Below are positions 27,201 through 38,314 of a DNA stretch of 64,000 nt, piece after piece. The notes under the pieces are model-generated. The model was not told the DNA's origin. It saw only the letters and a program-made list of their open reading frames with translations, and searched no databases. Position numbers and translations under genes: made by a program. The stretch covers positions 1 through 64,000 of the forward strand of contig CAZJHD010000008.1 of NCBI GenBank assembly GCA_964545855.1, in the 5' to 3' direction. This DNA is from CAZJHD01 sp964545855 (lineage in GTDB: Bacteria; Planctomycetota; UBA1135; JACQFD01). How positions within the stretch are numbered: the stretch's first letter is position 1; each line of letters begins with the position of its first letter.

Positions 27201-27290
27201 GATCGCGGCGGTGGGCGACTGGCCGAACGCGTCCGCGAGAGGAAGGATGAGAACGAGCGACGACGCGATGGCCGACCGGAGGGTCATCAT
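24270..27290 (-). CDS. Exported SBBP-repeat beta-propeller protein, copy 2
   Basis: A 1006-residue paralogue of the protein at 20926-23952 with the same order: signal peptide (1-24), the FLFERNDGQADPRVAFLARA domain, SBBP blades (FSTFLGGSSTDFGEDIAVGV and similar), a DLDGDGAIDGGE motif, a helix with RRRK and a second helix with LSLSGC. The ATG at 27290 or the one three bases later can serve as start. The N-terminal two thirds are clearly diverged from copy 1, while about 490 bp near the 3' end are almost identical. Both genes run in the same direction, 317 bases apart. Likely an extracytoplasmic structural or binding protein; no catalytic motif is visible. Confidence 0.85.
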   Translation of the reverse strand: MMTLRSAIASSLVLILPLADAFGQSPTAAIGPPPAGHAGPTAGRAHAKDWGSLPFLFERNDGQADPRVAFLARAAGATIFLHRDGATFALGGGAAIAMRFEGASEEAAVLGAERLPGVTRYYLGNDPAKWVPAAPHFGRVQVVGLYAGVDAVYYGNPRKLEYDLLLEAGVDPAKIVLRFDGSDGIAVDADGSLEVRVGRERLVLDAPRVWQDRPDGRKELSSRWSLRNSARATFAIDGIDPALPLVIDPVVNLAYSTFLGGSSTDFGEDIAVGVEGDAWVTGETFSLDFPGPRFGDLTGGTADGGNFDAFLARFTTTGDALIAVTIIGSDADDFSFGVAHNPFPSTTVFVGVTDDPSTFPNIRVPEVAPRGSADGKGGPGRDAFLVAVDSSGNVLRSFAFGGSNDDIAYDVAFDLDLATTADGTPPPASPQVVIVGQTFSADYPVKGFQNVLDGPSDAFVSRFDTETWNFTLSTYFGGFQDEAAYGVAVDFDGSILFGGESDSDDLPTVAAVQNSCGGAFDGFLAALDESGTTLQFSSYLGGNDFDAVRDVAIRGQEILAVGETGSADFPTTLGSLQPNPPGPTGKSASGFVSIIEFGFDDPKDPGEREFGLGGDFADFVSSTYYGGNDIDVVEGVAITKSGDPVIVLWTSSTDLPVVFGMEQKAGIGSFDAAVARFNNDLSGLVYSTYLGGTLNDFGLGIAVDFFEDAYVTGSTESPDFPLANPFQDALNTPPVIVAATGDSSTEPDAFVTKLAFDPKGEGQIDLTVALGPNSPSAGATGCLGEANVLLQFTVTSEDTSTEDATLNSFDLTAFGTGDESAVVEQVRIVRDLDGDGAIDGGEPTIGTATFNADDGTVNLVLSTPQTLAPDETRTYLVVYDLGMTLLASTAAPSGNAKPSADADGSSAPASPVSHGWVLLLPLAIPLLRRRKGDGGRRVPTMLLMALLAIGCLSLSGCRRGNHFLMNRTFGVDATAMAAVATNPGTPITIVGLPIAGLALTVNQIGD
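24434..24921. repeat. Near-identical block shared with 21090-21577
   Basis: Second member of the duplicated block; see the entry at 21090. It encodes the membrane-anchor end of SBBP copy 2. Confidence 0.8.
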
Positions 27291-27462
27291 GTGCGGGGCT
27301 ACATCCGCGCTGGCGCGGTGCAGGGGACTCGGCGGAGACGAGAGCCTCGTGGCACCGACTCACGGCACGAAGGAGCGCTCTCGGGGACTGGGGATGCTCT
27401 ACCGAATCCGGCCTCGCGTCAAATCGTTGCGGGCTTTCCTGCGCGCGCGAACTTGATGCGGC

Positions 27463-29154
27463 TCAGGTCGAAGCGGGAAGCGTCTTCGCGGACGGCGCCT
27501 CGCTCGGCGTGACCATCGGCCGGCGCACGGGCGGCTTCCACGCGCGCTCGAGCGGCGTCGGCGCCGGAGGCGTGTCCGAGGGGCCGAAGGTCTCGTAGGG
27601 CGCCGGACGCTTGCCGAACCAGGACGCCATCTTCATCGCCATGTAGCGCTTGCACATCCGCGGGAAGCGGAAGTGCGAGATGTCGTAGCCGCGCTTCGGC
27701 GCCGGGAAGTGTCCCTTCTCCGGGTCGAGGCCCATGCCGTAGACGAAGCGGACGAAGCGGAAGAGGTTGAGCGTACCCACCACCCACCAGAGTCCCGTGC
27801 GCATCATCACGTCGCACGCCCATCGCGGCAGATAGTTGTAGGCCTCCATGTAGACCTTGTACTTCTTGCCCCGCTTGTGGTGGTACGCGCTGATCGTCGA
27901 GATGTCTCCGGCGACGGGATTCGCCTGCAGCGCTTCGGCCTGGCTCTCCGTGAGAACGCCCGCGTCGACGCCCTGCTGCACCATGTCGGTGCCCGGGAAG
28001 TAGTTCATCCAGTAGACGTTCACGAAGTCGGTGGGGTTGCTCCGATAGAAGCTCACCATCGCCTTGTAGTCGTCCTCGTTCTCGCCCGGCAGGCCGTAGA
28101 TCTGGTCGCAGAAGAGGCCGATCCCCTCGTTGCGCATCACCGAGATGGCGCGCGCGATGATCTTCTCGGGCATCGGGCGGCCCATGGCCTTGCGGAGGAT
28201 CGGGTTCATCGACTGGACCCCCATCTGGACCTGCTCGCAGCCCGTGATCTTCAGCAGGTGCGCCGACTCCTCGTTCATGGAGTTCGGGTTCACGAAGCAC
28301 TTGTAGGGGATGCGCGACTCGTCCGTCAGCAGCTCCGAGAAGCGCGTGAGCCAGCGCGTGTCGTAGGGGAAGTCGTCGTCGTTGATGCGCAGGAGCTTCA
28401 CTCCGTAGTCGCGCTTCACGACCTTCAGTTCCTCGACGACGTTCTCCGGCGTTCGCCCGCGAAGGAACTTCGGGGTGAACATGTAGTTCGGGTCGTCCTT
28501 GAAGTAGACCTTTCGCCAGAGGTTGTTCCCGCAGAAGGTGCAGCCGTAGGGGCAGCCGCGCCTCGTCATGATCATGTGCCCGACGTCGAAGGGCGCGCCG
28601 AGGCGTCGGAAGAGGTCCTTGTCGGGGAACGGCAGCGTGTCGAGGTCGTCGATGTAGGGGCGCACGTCGTTGTCGACGAGAGCGCCGTCGCGACGCATCG
28701 CGAGGTTCGTGAGCGTGGGATCGACCTCGCCCGCCTCGATCATCGACACGAGATCGGCGAACGCGTGCTCGCACTCGCCCTTCATGACGTAGTCGACGCA
28801 GTCGTTCTGCAGGACGTGCTGCGGCGAGGCCGTCGGGAAATAGCCGCCGAACACGATCGGGAGATCGGGCCGCGCCTTCTTCACCGCGCGCGCGATGTCG
28901 AGGGCCCAGGGGTAGTTCGCCGTGAGCACTTGGAAGCCCAGCACGTCGGGCTCGAAGTCGGCGATCTTCCGCAGCATCTCCTCGCGGTAGCTGAAGATCC
29001 GGCTCAGGACGGCGTTCCGGTACTCGTGCCGGAAGAAGTCGAAGAGCCGCGGGTCGAAGGCGAGCTCGGTGACGTGCCCCTTCTGCTTCAGGACCGCGGA
29101 CAGGTACTGCAGGCCGAGCGCCTCGACCTCGTTGTAGGCGAACAGGATGCGCAT
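27463..29154 (-). CDS. B12-binding-type radical SAM enzyme
   Basis: A 563-residue cytosolic protein. The N-terminal 130 residues form a Rossmann-like cobalamin-binding-type domain (MRILFAYNEVEALGLQYL, PIVFGGYFPTASP), but the B12-ligating DxHxxG is not seen. The radical SAM cluster is C201, C205 and C208 (RRGCPYGCTFC), followed by the TIM-barrel core (MGVQSMN, DQIYGLPGENEDD). The C-terminal 150 residues are helical and basic. Related enzymes act in methylation and in hopanoid, lipid or antibiotic synthesis; the substrate here is open. The ATG at 29154 was preferred to a long upstream extension of low complexity. On the minus strand TATACT (29241-29236) is a plausible -10 box. It is divergent from the glycosyltransferase at 29301. 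Confidence 0.87.
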   Translation of the reverse strand: MRILFAYNEVEALGLQYLSAVLKQKGHVTELAFDPRLFDFFRHEYRNAVLSRIFSYREEMLRKIADFEPDVLGFQVLTANYPWALDIARAVKKARPDLPIVFGGYFPTASPQHVLQNDCVDYVMKGECEHAFADLVSMIEAGEVDPTLTNLAMRRDGALVDNDVRPYIDDLDTLPFPDKDLFRRLGAPFDVGHMIMTRRGCPYGCTFCGNNLWRKVYFKDDPNYMFTPKFLRGRTPENVVEELKVVKRDYGVKLLRINDDDFPYDTRWLTRFSELLTDESRIPYKCFVNPNSMNEESAHLLKITGCEQVQMGVQSMNPILRKAMGRPMPEKIIARAISVMRNEGIGLFCDQIYGLPGENEDDYKAMVSFYRSNPTDFVNVYWMNYFPGTDMVQQGVDAGVLTESQAEALQANPVAGDISTISAYHHKRGKKYKVYMEAYNYLPRWACDVMMRTGLWWVVGTLNLFRFVRFVYGMGLDPEKGHFPAPKRGYDISHFRFPRMCKRYMAMKMASWFGKRPAPYETFGPSDTPPAPTPLERAWKPPVRRPMVTPSEAPSAKTLPAST

Positions 29155-29300
29155 GGGTGAGGGCCGGGTGGCGGCCCAGGCGATGAAGCGGCGAGGCGGC
29201 GATCCTGCGGAGAACGCCGAACGAGTCTGCGCTGCAGTATAGGGGCCGATGCGGGACCAGGGGGTTTTCCCACGATGCGGCGCCTCGCAGACTGCGCTCG

Positions 29301-31313
29301 ATGGCCGATGCTCCCCGCGACCGTGCGCCCAGCGCCGCAGGTGGAGCCCCGCGAGGCACGCCGGCAGGACGGTGGCGAGCGCCGCTCCTCGTGTTCGGAA
29401 TCGCCCTCCTGGTGCGTCTGGCCCACGTCGCGGCGATTCGCGACAGCGCCGGGGTCCTGCACCCCTGGATCGATCCCGCGGCCTACCTGGCGCGAGCCCA
29501 GGAGATCCTCGCGGGCCGCTGGTTCCCGGAGGACGTGTTCTTCCAGGATCCGCTCTACCCCTACCTGCTCGCCGGGCTCCAGGCTCTGAGCGGCGGCTGG
29601 CGGCTCGGGCCCTACGTCGGGCATGCCGTGGTCGGCGCGGCCTCCTGCGGTCTCCTGGTGCTCCTCGGGCGCAGGTTCTCGTCTCCGACGGCTGGAGTCG
29701 TCGCAGGCTTCCTGGCGGCGCTCTACGCGCCTTGGGTCTACCAGGACGGACAGCTCGAGAAGCACTCCTTCGCCCTGGCGGCCTTCCTCGGGGCGCTGCT
29801 CGCGTTCCCCGGGACCGGGCCGATCCGATGGGGCCGCGTCGCGCTCTCGGCGGTGCTCCTCGGCGCCGGGGGCATCCTGCGCGGGAACTTCCTCCTCGTC
29901 GCGCCCGCGCTCGCGCTCGTGGCGGCGCTGCAGGCCCAGGGCGCCGGCCTTCTGCGTCGCTGCCTCGTGGTCGGAGCCTTCGGGCTCGCGGCACTCGCGC
30001 CGATCCTCCCCTTCACGATCCACAACGTGCGCGTGAGCGGGACCTTCCTCCTGACGACGGCGCAGGCGGGGACGTCGTTCTACCTCGGGAACAACCCGCA
30101 GAACTCGAGCGGCGGCGTCCACCACCTGTCCTTCGTCCGGCAGGTGCCGGAGCACGAACCCGACGACTGGAAGCGCGAGGCCGAGCGCCGCGCCGGACGC
30201 ACGCTCACGCGCGCGGAGATCTCCTCCTTCTGGTTCCGCGAGAGCCTCCACCACATCGTGCGCGATCCAGGGCTCGGCTGGTGGTGCATGCTCCTCGCGA
30301 AGAAGATGGAGCTCGCGCTGAACGCCTACGAGGTGCCGGACAACACGTCGATCCAGTGGGTCGAGCGTTTCTCGCCCGTCGTCCGATGGTCGCCCGTGCG
30401 CTTCGCGACCATCGGCCCTCTCGGCCTCCTCGGCGCCCTCTGGGCGCTGCGACGGCTCCGCGCGCGGCTCCCGATCTTCGTCGCCTTCGGCGTCTACGCC
30501 GCCACGATGCTCCTCTTCCCCGTCTCGGAGAGATTCCGCGCGCTCCTCGCGGCGGCCTTCCTGCTGGCGGCCGGCGAGGCGCTCGTCGAGCTCGCGCGCG
30601 CGGCCGCGACGCGGCGTTTCGGGGTGCTCGCCGTCGGAACGCTCGGCCTCGCTGCCTCCGTGGTCGCGGTCGATCACGAGCCATGGCTCCAGACCGAGGA
30701 CACGAATCTCCGCGAGCGGAACGCTCTCCTGAAGAGCTATCACGACGAGGCGGCCGCCTGGATCAATGCGCGGGAATGGGCCCGGGCCGAAGCGGTGCTC
30801 CAGGAGGCCATGACGGACCCGTGGCGGGCGACGAAGGCACGCCTCAATCTCGACCTCGCCATCGTGCTCTGGTACGGGCAGGGGAGACTGGACGAGGCGA
30901 AGGCGCTCGCGGTGAAGAGCGTGCCCGCGCTGCTCGGGAGCGGCGAATCCGTGCCCGACGGCTACCGACTCTACGCCGACCTCGTGGAGGCGGGCGGCGA
31001 CCGCGAGGAGGCGAGCTACTGGCGCGCGCGCTTCGAGGCGGCGGAGACCTTCGATGCGCCGAGCCTCGTCGAGCACGCCCGACGCGCGCTCGCGGCCGGG
31101 GACTCGGCGCGCGCGACCGGGATCCTCGACGAACTCGTCTTCGTCGACGGGCTGCGGCCCGCGCGGGTCGCGCCGGCTGCCGCCTACGAGATGCTCGCCC
31201 GTCTCCTGCTTGCGCGCGGCAAGGAGCGCCGCGCGTCCGAGATCACGCAGTCGCTGCTCGACCGGACGGGCGCCGTTCCGGACGACCTGCGGCCACTGCT
31301 GCCTGCGCGATGA
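29301..31313 (+). CDS. GT39-like membrane glycosyltransferase with C-terminal TPR domain
   Basis: A 670-residue protein. The membrane part (about 25-460) begins with a helix followed by WIDPAAYLARAQEI (D58, the catalytic-type Asp of GT-C enzymes) and FQDPLYPYLLAGL, the pattern of dolichyl-phosphate-mannose transferase-like proteins. About ten helices follow. The remaining 200 residues are soluble helical repeats (TPR-like). This fusion would couple sugar transfer from a lipid carrier to a protein-binding scaffold. Start: ATG at 29301; 146 bases separate it from the divergent radical SAM gene. It converges on the FG-GAP gene with only 27 bases between the stops. Specificity unknown. Confidence 0.75.
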   Translation: MADAPRDRAPSAAGGAPRGTPAGRWRAPLLVFGIALLVRLAHVAAIRDSAGVLHPWIDPAAYLARAQEILAGRWFPEDVFFQDPLYPYLLAGLQALSGGWRLGPYVGHAVVGAASCGLLVLLGRRFSSPTAGVVAGFLAALYAPWVYQDGQLEKHSFALAAFLGALLAFPGTGPIRWGRVALSAVLLGAGGILRGNFLLVAPALALVAALQAQGAGLLRRCLVVGAFGLAALAPILPFTIHNVRVSGTFLLTTAQAGTSFYLGNNPQNSSGGVHHLSFVRQVPEHEPDDWKREAERRAGRTLTRAEISSFWFRESLHHIVRDPGLGWWCMLLAKKMELALNAYEVPDNTSIQWVERFSPVVRWSPVRFATIGPLGLLGALWALRRLRARLPIFVAFGVYAATMLLFPVSERFRALLAAAFLLAAGEALVELARAAATRRFGVLAVGTLGLAASVVAVDHEPWLQTEDTNLRERNALLKSYHDEAAAWINAREWARAEAVLQEAMTDPWRATKARLNLDLAIVLWYGQGRLDEAKALAVKSVPALLGSGESVPDGYRLYADLVEAGGDREEASYWRARFEAAETFDAPSLVEHARRALAAGDSARATGILDELVFVDGLRPARVAPAAAYEMLARLLLARGKERRASEITQSLLDRTGAVPDDLRPLLPAR

Positions 31314-31340
31314 GGGCGGCGCGGAGCGGGTCGGTCGCCG

Positions 31341-33557
<2,217 letters not shown>

Positions 33558-33730
33558 CGGTGCGTGATCTCGGGCGAAGGTGAGCCCGTCGATGCTCCCC
33601 CCATCGGCTCCAAAAGGGAAGACTCGATCACGGGCGAGGAGCGATCGGCTCGTCGCACGGGAGCGCTGAGCTGCATCGTGTCGTGTGCTGGCTCCGGCGG
33701 ACTCGAAGAAGAACCAGGCCCAAGAAAGAA

Positions 33731-33764
33731 CCAGGCCCTGTCGACTCGCGTCGGCAGGGCCTGG
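33731..33764 (-). terminator. Intrinsic terminator of FG-GAP gene B
   Basis: A perfect 10-bp stem (CCAGGCCCTG / CAGGGCCTGG) with an inner 4-bp helix (CGAC/GTCG) lies 47 bases after the stop codon of the minus-strand gene 33812-35998. Read on the minus strand it is followed by TTCTTTCTTGGG, a T-rich tail. The adjacent bases repeat GAACCAGGCCC a second time (33711-33721). Confidence 0.75.
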
Positions 33765-33811
33765 CCGTTCTCACGACCGGCGAGGTCGCCGGTCTTCGTT
33801 TCCTGCGTGCC

Positions 33812-35998
33812 TTACGGCTGAATCGTGATCGTCATGCCCTGCGTGCCCGACAGGTTGAAGGGCGGCAGCGAGCAAGCCGTCTCGACGAACAGACCCTGCA
33901 GGCGGTACTGCTGGCCGATGAGGATCGGGCTGTTCGGAATCGGCGCGGGGCCGACGCCGTTGCCTGCGCCATCCGTGAAGATGTCGAAGGTCCCGATCTC
34001 GATGGACGTGAACAGGTCGACCCAGAGGTTGAACCCGATTCCGAACGGATCGTTCCCGATCCAGGCGTTCGTCGCGTAGAGCCCGAGGCCGAGGCTGCTC
34101 GGCGGGCACTTCGTCGACAGGAACTGGAAGTCGGGGTTGTTGATCGTCGGAGCCGAGTTGGTCGAGATCACGTGGGCGCCCGTGCAGCCAGGCTGATCGG
34201 TGCCGAAGAGGCTCACTCCCGCCTGCGGGATCACGACGACGTTCGCCGCCGACGTGCCGGTGTTCCCGGCGCGATCGGTCACGGACATCGTATAGGAGAT
34301 CGTTCCCGTCCAGTAGCCGGGGATGAACGCGAGCCAGAGATTGCCTCCGGCGTACTTCGCGGGCACCTGCTTCGGCGAGCCATTCACGGTGAAGTTCAAC
34401 ACGCCCGTCGCGTGGATGAAGTTCTCCTGGTTGGCGTTGTCGAAGACGCGAACGACCACACGGCGCTTCGCCGACGTCGGAGCGGAGGCCACGAGAGCCT
34501 TCACGTTCGGAAGACGCGGAGCGTGCGGGTCGGGCACGTTCAGGTTGTTGCGGAGGAGAACCTCGTTCCCGCCCGCGTCTTGGGCCTCGATGATGTCGAG
34601 GTCGCCGTCGTTGTCCATGTCGCCGGGGTCGGCGGCGAGGGTCGACGTGCCCGATCCGGAGTGGATCGTCACCTGGACGAGGTTGACGCTCCCCGTCTCG
34701 ATGAACTGGTTCCGGTAGAACTTGTCGGCTCCACGGAATGCGGAGACGTACGGATCGACGTCACTATCGTTGTCGTAGTCGAGCCAGTCGACCTCGTTGT
34801 CGTCGTTGCCGGAGTTCGGCACCGTGAAGTTCGCGCCGAAGACGCCGCTACCGTTGTTCAGCGACCAGCCATCCGTCGTGCCACCGAGGCCGTTCAGCCA
34901 GTAGCCGTCGACGTCGTTGTCGTTGTCCATGTCGGCCAGATCGCTGTCGTAGTTCGACGACGCATCCGTCAGGCTCGGGATCCAGGCGTTCGTCACGTCG
35001 CGATAGAGGCGCGTGTTGGAGCCTTCGTTCCCGAGGGTGCCACCGTTCTCGAAGTAGCGGTTCTGGTACATGCGCTGCCGCGTGTCGCGGGAGTTCGCAT
35101 GGATGTCGTTGTCGAAGTCGCCGTCGAGGTCGGCAAAATCGGCGTCGAGCGACATGTTCGTGATGTCGTGCTGGGCGCCCGACGTGTTGGCCGTGTTGTT
35201 CGAGTGCGTTCCCTCGAGGAATCCGGCAGCGCTGCCCGCCGCGATGTTCGGGTTCGCGGAGACCTGACCCGAGGGGTTGTACTCCGTGAATCGGCCGACC
35301 GCAGTCCCGAAGCCGTTCAGGAAGAGACGGCTCATCACGTTGGCGTTGAAGCCCGAGCCGTAGGAGGTGTGGTACAGGTCGAGGTCGCCGTCGAGATCGA
35401 CGTCGGCGAAGTCGCACTGGCAGGACCAGTCCTGGAAGCCGTTGTCGAAGTTGCCGCCCGTGATCTTCTGCGCGGCGGGAACCGAGGAGCCAGCCAGGCC
35501 GACTCCGTTCCAGCGCGTCGGCTGGAGCTGGTAGATGCCGAGCGTGCCGCCCTGCGCTCCACCCATGTTCGTGAAGAAGACGTTCGACTGCGTCGTCGAC
35601 TGCGAGTGGTTCGAGAAGTAGAAGTCGAGGTCGCCGTCGTTGTCCATGTCTTCGACTTGGACGTCGCGACCCGAGGTCGTGAAGTTCGGCAGGAGGTTCG
35701 TCGACGTGCGGTCGAGGAACGTGCCGATCGTGCCGAGGGCGCCGCCGCCGGCAGAGGAGAGACCGCGGTTGAAGAGGAGGCGGTCCTGCTGGTTGTTCGA
35801 GTCGCCACCGTTCGAGTAGACGAGATCGAGGTCACCATCGAGGTCCCAGTCGCCGAACTTGGAGGCCTCCGTGGAGGCACCAAGGGCCGGGAGGTTGCCG
35901 CTCACATCGGTGAACTGCTGTGCGTTCGCCGTGGCGGCGAGGCTCGCGGCCAAGACAGTGGCCGTAAACCAAGCAGAGAGAGATGTCAGGTTTCGCAT
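33812..35998 (-). CDS. Exported FG-GAP/VCBS beta-propeller protein B
   Basis: A 728-residue paralogue of the protein at 31341-33557 with the same order: signal peptide (1-26, ending ATANAQ), calcium-loop blades (DLDGDLDLVY, DMDNDGDLDFYF, DVDLDGDLDLYH), a sandwich with VTDRAGNTGTSAAN, and the shared C-terminal module (PGCTGAHVISTNS, CPPSSLGL, GNDPFGIG, CSLPPFNLS). Its blades use more Asn and Asp than copy A. The ATG at 35998 gives a cleaner signal peptide than one nine codons upstream. It has its own terminator, and a 573-base upstream region suggests separate regulation from gene A. Confidence 0.87.
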   Translation of the reverse strand: MRNLTSLSAWFTATVLAASLAATANAQQFTDVSGNLPALGASTEASKFGDWDLDGDLDLVYSNGGDSNNQQDRLLFNRGLSSAGGGALGTIGTFLDRTSTNLLPNFTTSGRDVQVEDMDNDGDLDFYFSNHSQSTTQSNVFFTNMGGAQGGTLGIYQLQPTRWNGVGLAGSSVPAAQKITGGNFDNGFQDWSCQCDFADVDLDGDLDLYHTSYGSGFNANVMSRLFLNGFGTAVGRFTEYNPSGQVSANPNIAAGSAAGFLEGTHSNNTANTSGAQHDITNMSLDADFADLDGDFDNDIHANSRDTRQRMYQNRYFENGGTLGNEGSNTRLYRDVTNAWIPSLTDASSNYDSDLADMDNDNDVDGYWLNGLGGTTDGWSLNNGSGVFGANFTVPNSGNDDNEVDWLDYDNDSDVDPYVSAFRGADKFYRNQFIETGSVNLVQVTIHSGSGTSTLAADPGDMDNDGDLDIIEAQDAGGNEVLLRNNLNVPDPHAPRLPNVKALVASAPTSAKRRVVVRVFDNANQENFIHATGVLNFTVNGSPKQVPAKYAGGNLWLAFIPGYWTGTISYTMSVTDRAGNTGTSAANVVVIPQAGVSLFGTDQPGCTGAHVISTNSAPTINNPDFQFLSTKCPPSSLGLGLYATNAWIGNDPFGIGFNLWVDLFTSIEIGTFDIFTDGAGNGVGPAPIPNSPILIGQQYRLQGLFVETACSLPPFNLSGTQGMTITIQP

Positions 35999-36571
35999 GG
36001 GGTAGCTGCTTTGGCCGCGTCTCACCCAAGAAGGGCTCGAAACGACTCACGCGCTTTTCCGCGCCAGGGATGAGGAAACGGGGAGAACGAGGGAGAGGGT
36101 CAGGCGACCTGCGGAGATGCGCCGAACATGGAACCCTACGGCATCCTCCGACGAGCGGTCAAGACCGTGGGGTTCCGCGACTTGGGGTTCACTGGGAATC
36201 CAGCAACGCGGCATCCCCGAAACGGGGGAGCGAGGGTGCTCTCGGCGGGAAGCACGAGGCAACGGAGAGGCGGCCGAGGAATCCTCGGCGGACCGGCCGG
36301 GTTGCGGGATCGGATCCGATGGCCCATCGATCCACGCAGCTGGGCGGCTCGAGGAAAGCCGTCCGAATCTCCCGCGCGCATTGGTTCCCGCGGAAGCTCG
36401 ATGTCGGCGCGATTCGGGGAGAACCTGAAGCGAAGTTGATTCCCGGACGGTGCGGTCGGCACCGAAAGTCTTTCGGGACGGGAGATTCCGTATCGCGTCG
36501 GAATAGAAAAACCAGCTACGAAAGCAGGAAGAAGCGACGAAATAGAGCCACCCATTGAGTGTCGGTTCTTC
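35999..36571. other. 573-base intergenic region
   Basis: This is visibly less GC-rich than the surrounding genes, especially 36420-36560. Short overlapping open frames exist on both strands, but none has a ribosome-binding site, conserved motif or the local codon bias, so I call no gene. It must contain the promoter for FG-GAP gene B and the 3' end of the CRTAC1 transcript. No clear hairpin or promoter boxes were identified. Confidence 0.6.
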
Positions 36572-38314
36572 TCACCGCAAGCCGCGCGCCTCGACCGTCC
36601 CGTCCTCGTGGAGGATCCAGAGCCGGCCCGGCTCGAGGTCGCGAGCCTCGGTCACCGATCCCGATCGCCAGTGGATCCGCACGCGGTCGACCCGGGGGGA
36701 GGTTCCGAGTCCGAGGGCCAAATCGGAGGCCGATGCCGAGAGATAGGAGAACGCGCTTCGGCACTCGGCCACGCTCTCGATCGGGCCGCGCCACCAATGG
36801 ACTCTCGCACCAAGACTCGCTCCTTTCGAGGGGGACGCGGCCAGCCGTAGGAGGACCCAGCGACCCTGTGCGTCCGTGTCGTTGCGCAGAAGGACGGGGG
36901 GGCCGTCGTTCTGAGAAGCGATCGCATCCGGATCCCCGTCGCCATCCAGATCGCCGAAGGCGAGGCCGCGAAGCACGCGCGCCGTCGAGAGGAATGGAGT
37001 GTCGGCGGATCGCAGCGCGAAGGTCCCGTCCCCGGTGTTCTCGAACAGGAGCGGACGCTGTCGATGGGGACTCGCGTCGCCGAATCGCTCCGCGTTGTCG
37101 AGGATGTGTCCATTCACGACGAGCACGTCGCGGTCGCCGTCTCCGTCGAGGTCGACGAGCCCGCAGCCGAATCCGACGAACGGCACGGAGGGCGGACCGA
37201 GTCGCGACGGACCGCTGCGATCCTCGAACACCAAGGGCGCGGTCGATCGGAAGAGCGAGTTCGGCTCCTGATTCAGATTCGTGATCAGGATCTCGGGCCA
37301 GCCATCGCCGTCGACATCGCCCGCGTCGATCCCCATGCCCGCGCGCTCCCGGCCGTCCTCGGCGAAGGCGACGCCCGCGAAGGCGGCCACCTCTTCGAAC
37401 TTCCAGCCGCCCTCGTTGCGGTAGAGGAAGTTCGCGCAGGAATCGTTCGCGACCACGATGTCGGGATCGCCGTCCCGGTCGAGATCCGAGAGGACCACGC
37501 CGAGCCCCTTCCCATCGAACCGTCCCGCGCGCGCGATGCCCGTCGCTCTCGAGACGTCGAGGAACTTCGCGTCTCCGAGATTGCGGTAGAGGAAGTCGGG
37601 CGCTCCGGAGAAGGCGTGCGGCGAGCAGTAGGCGCGGCCTCCGGGATCGTGGGTGCCGCAGTAGGGGTTCTTCCGTGTCTCCGCATCGTCGAGGTAGTTG
37701 ACGACGTAGAGATCGGCGAGCCCGTCTCCGTCGAGATCGCCGAAGGCGGCCGACGAGAGGAAGCCTTCGGCCACGAGTCCCGACCGATCCGTCTCGTCCG
37801 CGAAGCGCGCGTTCCCGCCGTTGCGGAAGAAATGACCCCGGCCCCAGGCGCTCGTGTAGACGTCGAGGTCGCCGTCGTTGTCGACGTCGGCGACGGCGAC
37901 CCCCATGGCGAATCCGGCATCGGCGAGGCCCGAGGCTGCGGTGTCGTCGCGGAACCGAAAGCTCCCCTCGTTCCGATAGAAGCGCGAGCGCGCGTCGAAG
38001 GCCGCCGTGCCCGGCGAGGGGCTCGCCTGGAGGAGGTAGACGTCGAGGTCGCCGTCTCCGTCGGCGTCGAAGAGGGCCAGGCCCGAGCCCATGGTCTCGG
38101 GGACGAACTTCGCGCCCGAGCCGCCGTTGCGGTGGACGAAGTCGATACCCGCGGAGGCCGGATCGATCTCCGTCAGCACGATGCCCGTGGGACGCGGAGG
38201 GGGCGGCGCCGGCTTCGTCGCCGGCGACTCGTCGGCGCGCGTGCAGGCCGACGCCATCACGACGGCGATCGCCGCCGCGAGCCGTGCTCCGCCGAATGCT
38301 CGGGAGTTCCTCAC
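36572..38314 (-). CDS. CRTAC1-family lipoprotein with FG-GAP repeats and ASPIC/UnbV end
   Basis: A 580-residue protein. The N-terminus is lipoprotein-like: a hydrophobic run, then ASAC, with Cys24 as the probable lipidation site. FG-GAP/VCBS blades follow, with DADGDGDLDVYL, DVDNDGDLDVYT, DLDGDGLADLYV and DLDRDGDPDIVV. The C-terminal ASPIC/UnbV domain (about 480-570) contains GASLGARVHWW and LALGLGTSPRVDRVRIHW. This matches the CRTAC1 family, extracytoplasmic propellers often encoded beside TPR proteins. The GTG at 38314 overlaps the upstream TPR gene's stop by four bases (GTGA), so the two are translationally coupled. A Cys pair near 220-231 may form a disulfide. Function unknown. Confidence 0.9.
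   Translation of the reverse strand: MRNSRAFGGARLAAAIAVVMASACTRADESPATKPAPPPPRPTGIVLTEIDPASAGIDFVHRNGGSGAKFVPETMGSGLALFDADGDGDLDVYLLQASPSPGTAAFDARSRFYRNEGSFRFRDDTAASGLADAGFAMGVAVADVDNDGDLDVYTSAWGRGHFFRNGGNARFADETDRSGLVAEGFLSSAAFGDLDGDGLADLYVVNYLDDAETRKNPYCGTHDPGGRAYCSPHAFSGAPDFLYRNLGDAKFLDVSRATGIARAGRFDGKGLGVVLSDLDRDGDPDIVVANDSCANFLYRNEGGWKFEEVAAFAGVAFAEDGRERAGMGIDAGDVDGDGWPEILITNLNQEPNSLFRSTAPLVFEDRSGPSRLGPPSVPFVGFGCGLVDLDGDGDRDVLVVNGHILDNAERFGDASPHRQRPLLFENTGDGTFALRSADTPFLSTARVLRGLAFGDLDGDGDPDAIASQNDGPPVLLRNDTDAQGRWVLLRLAASPSKGASLGARVHWWRGPIESVAECRSAFSYLSASASDLALGLGTSPRVDRVRIHWRSGSVTEARDLEPGRLWILHEDGTVEARGLR

Noticed and set aside
36117..36555. Overlapping small open frames on both strands in the 573-base intergenic region
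   Set aside because: No ribosome-binding sites, no motifs, and composition unlike the neighbouring genes.
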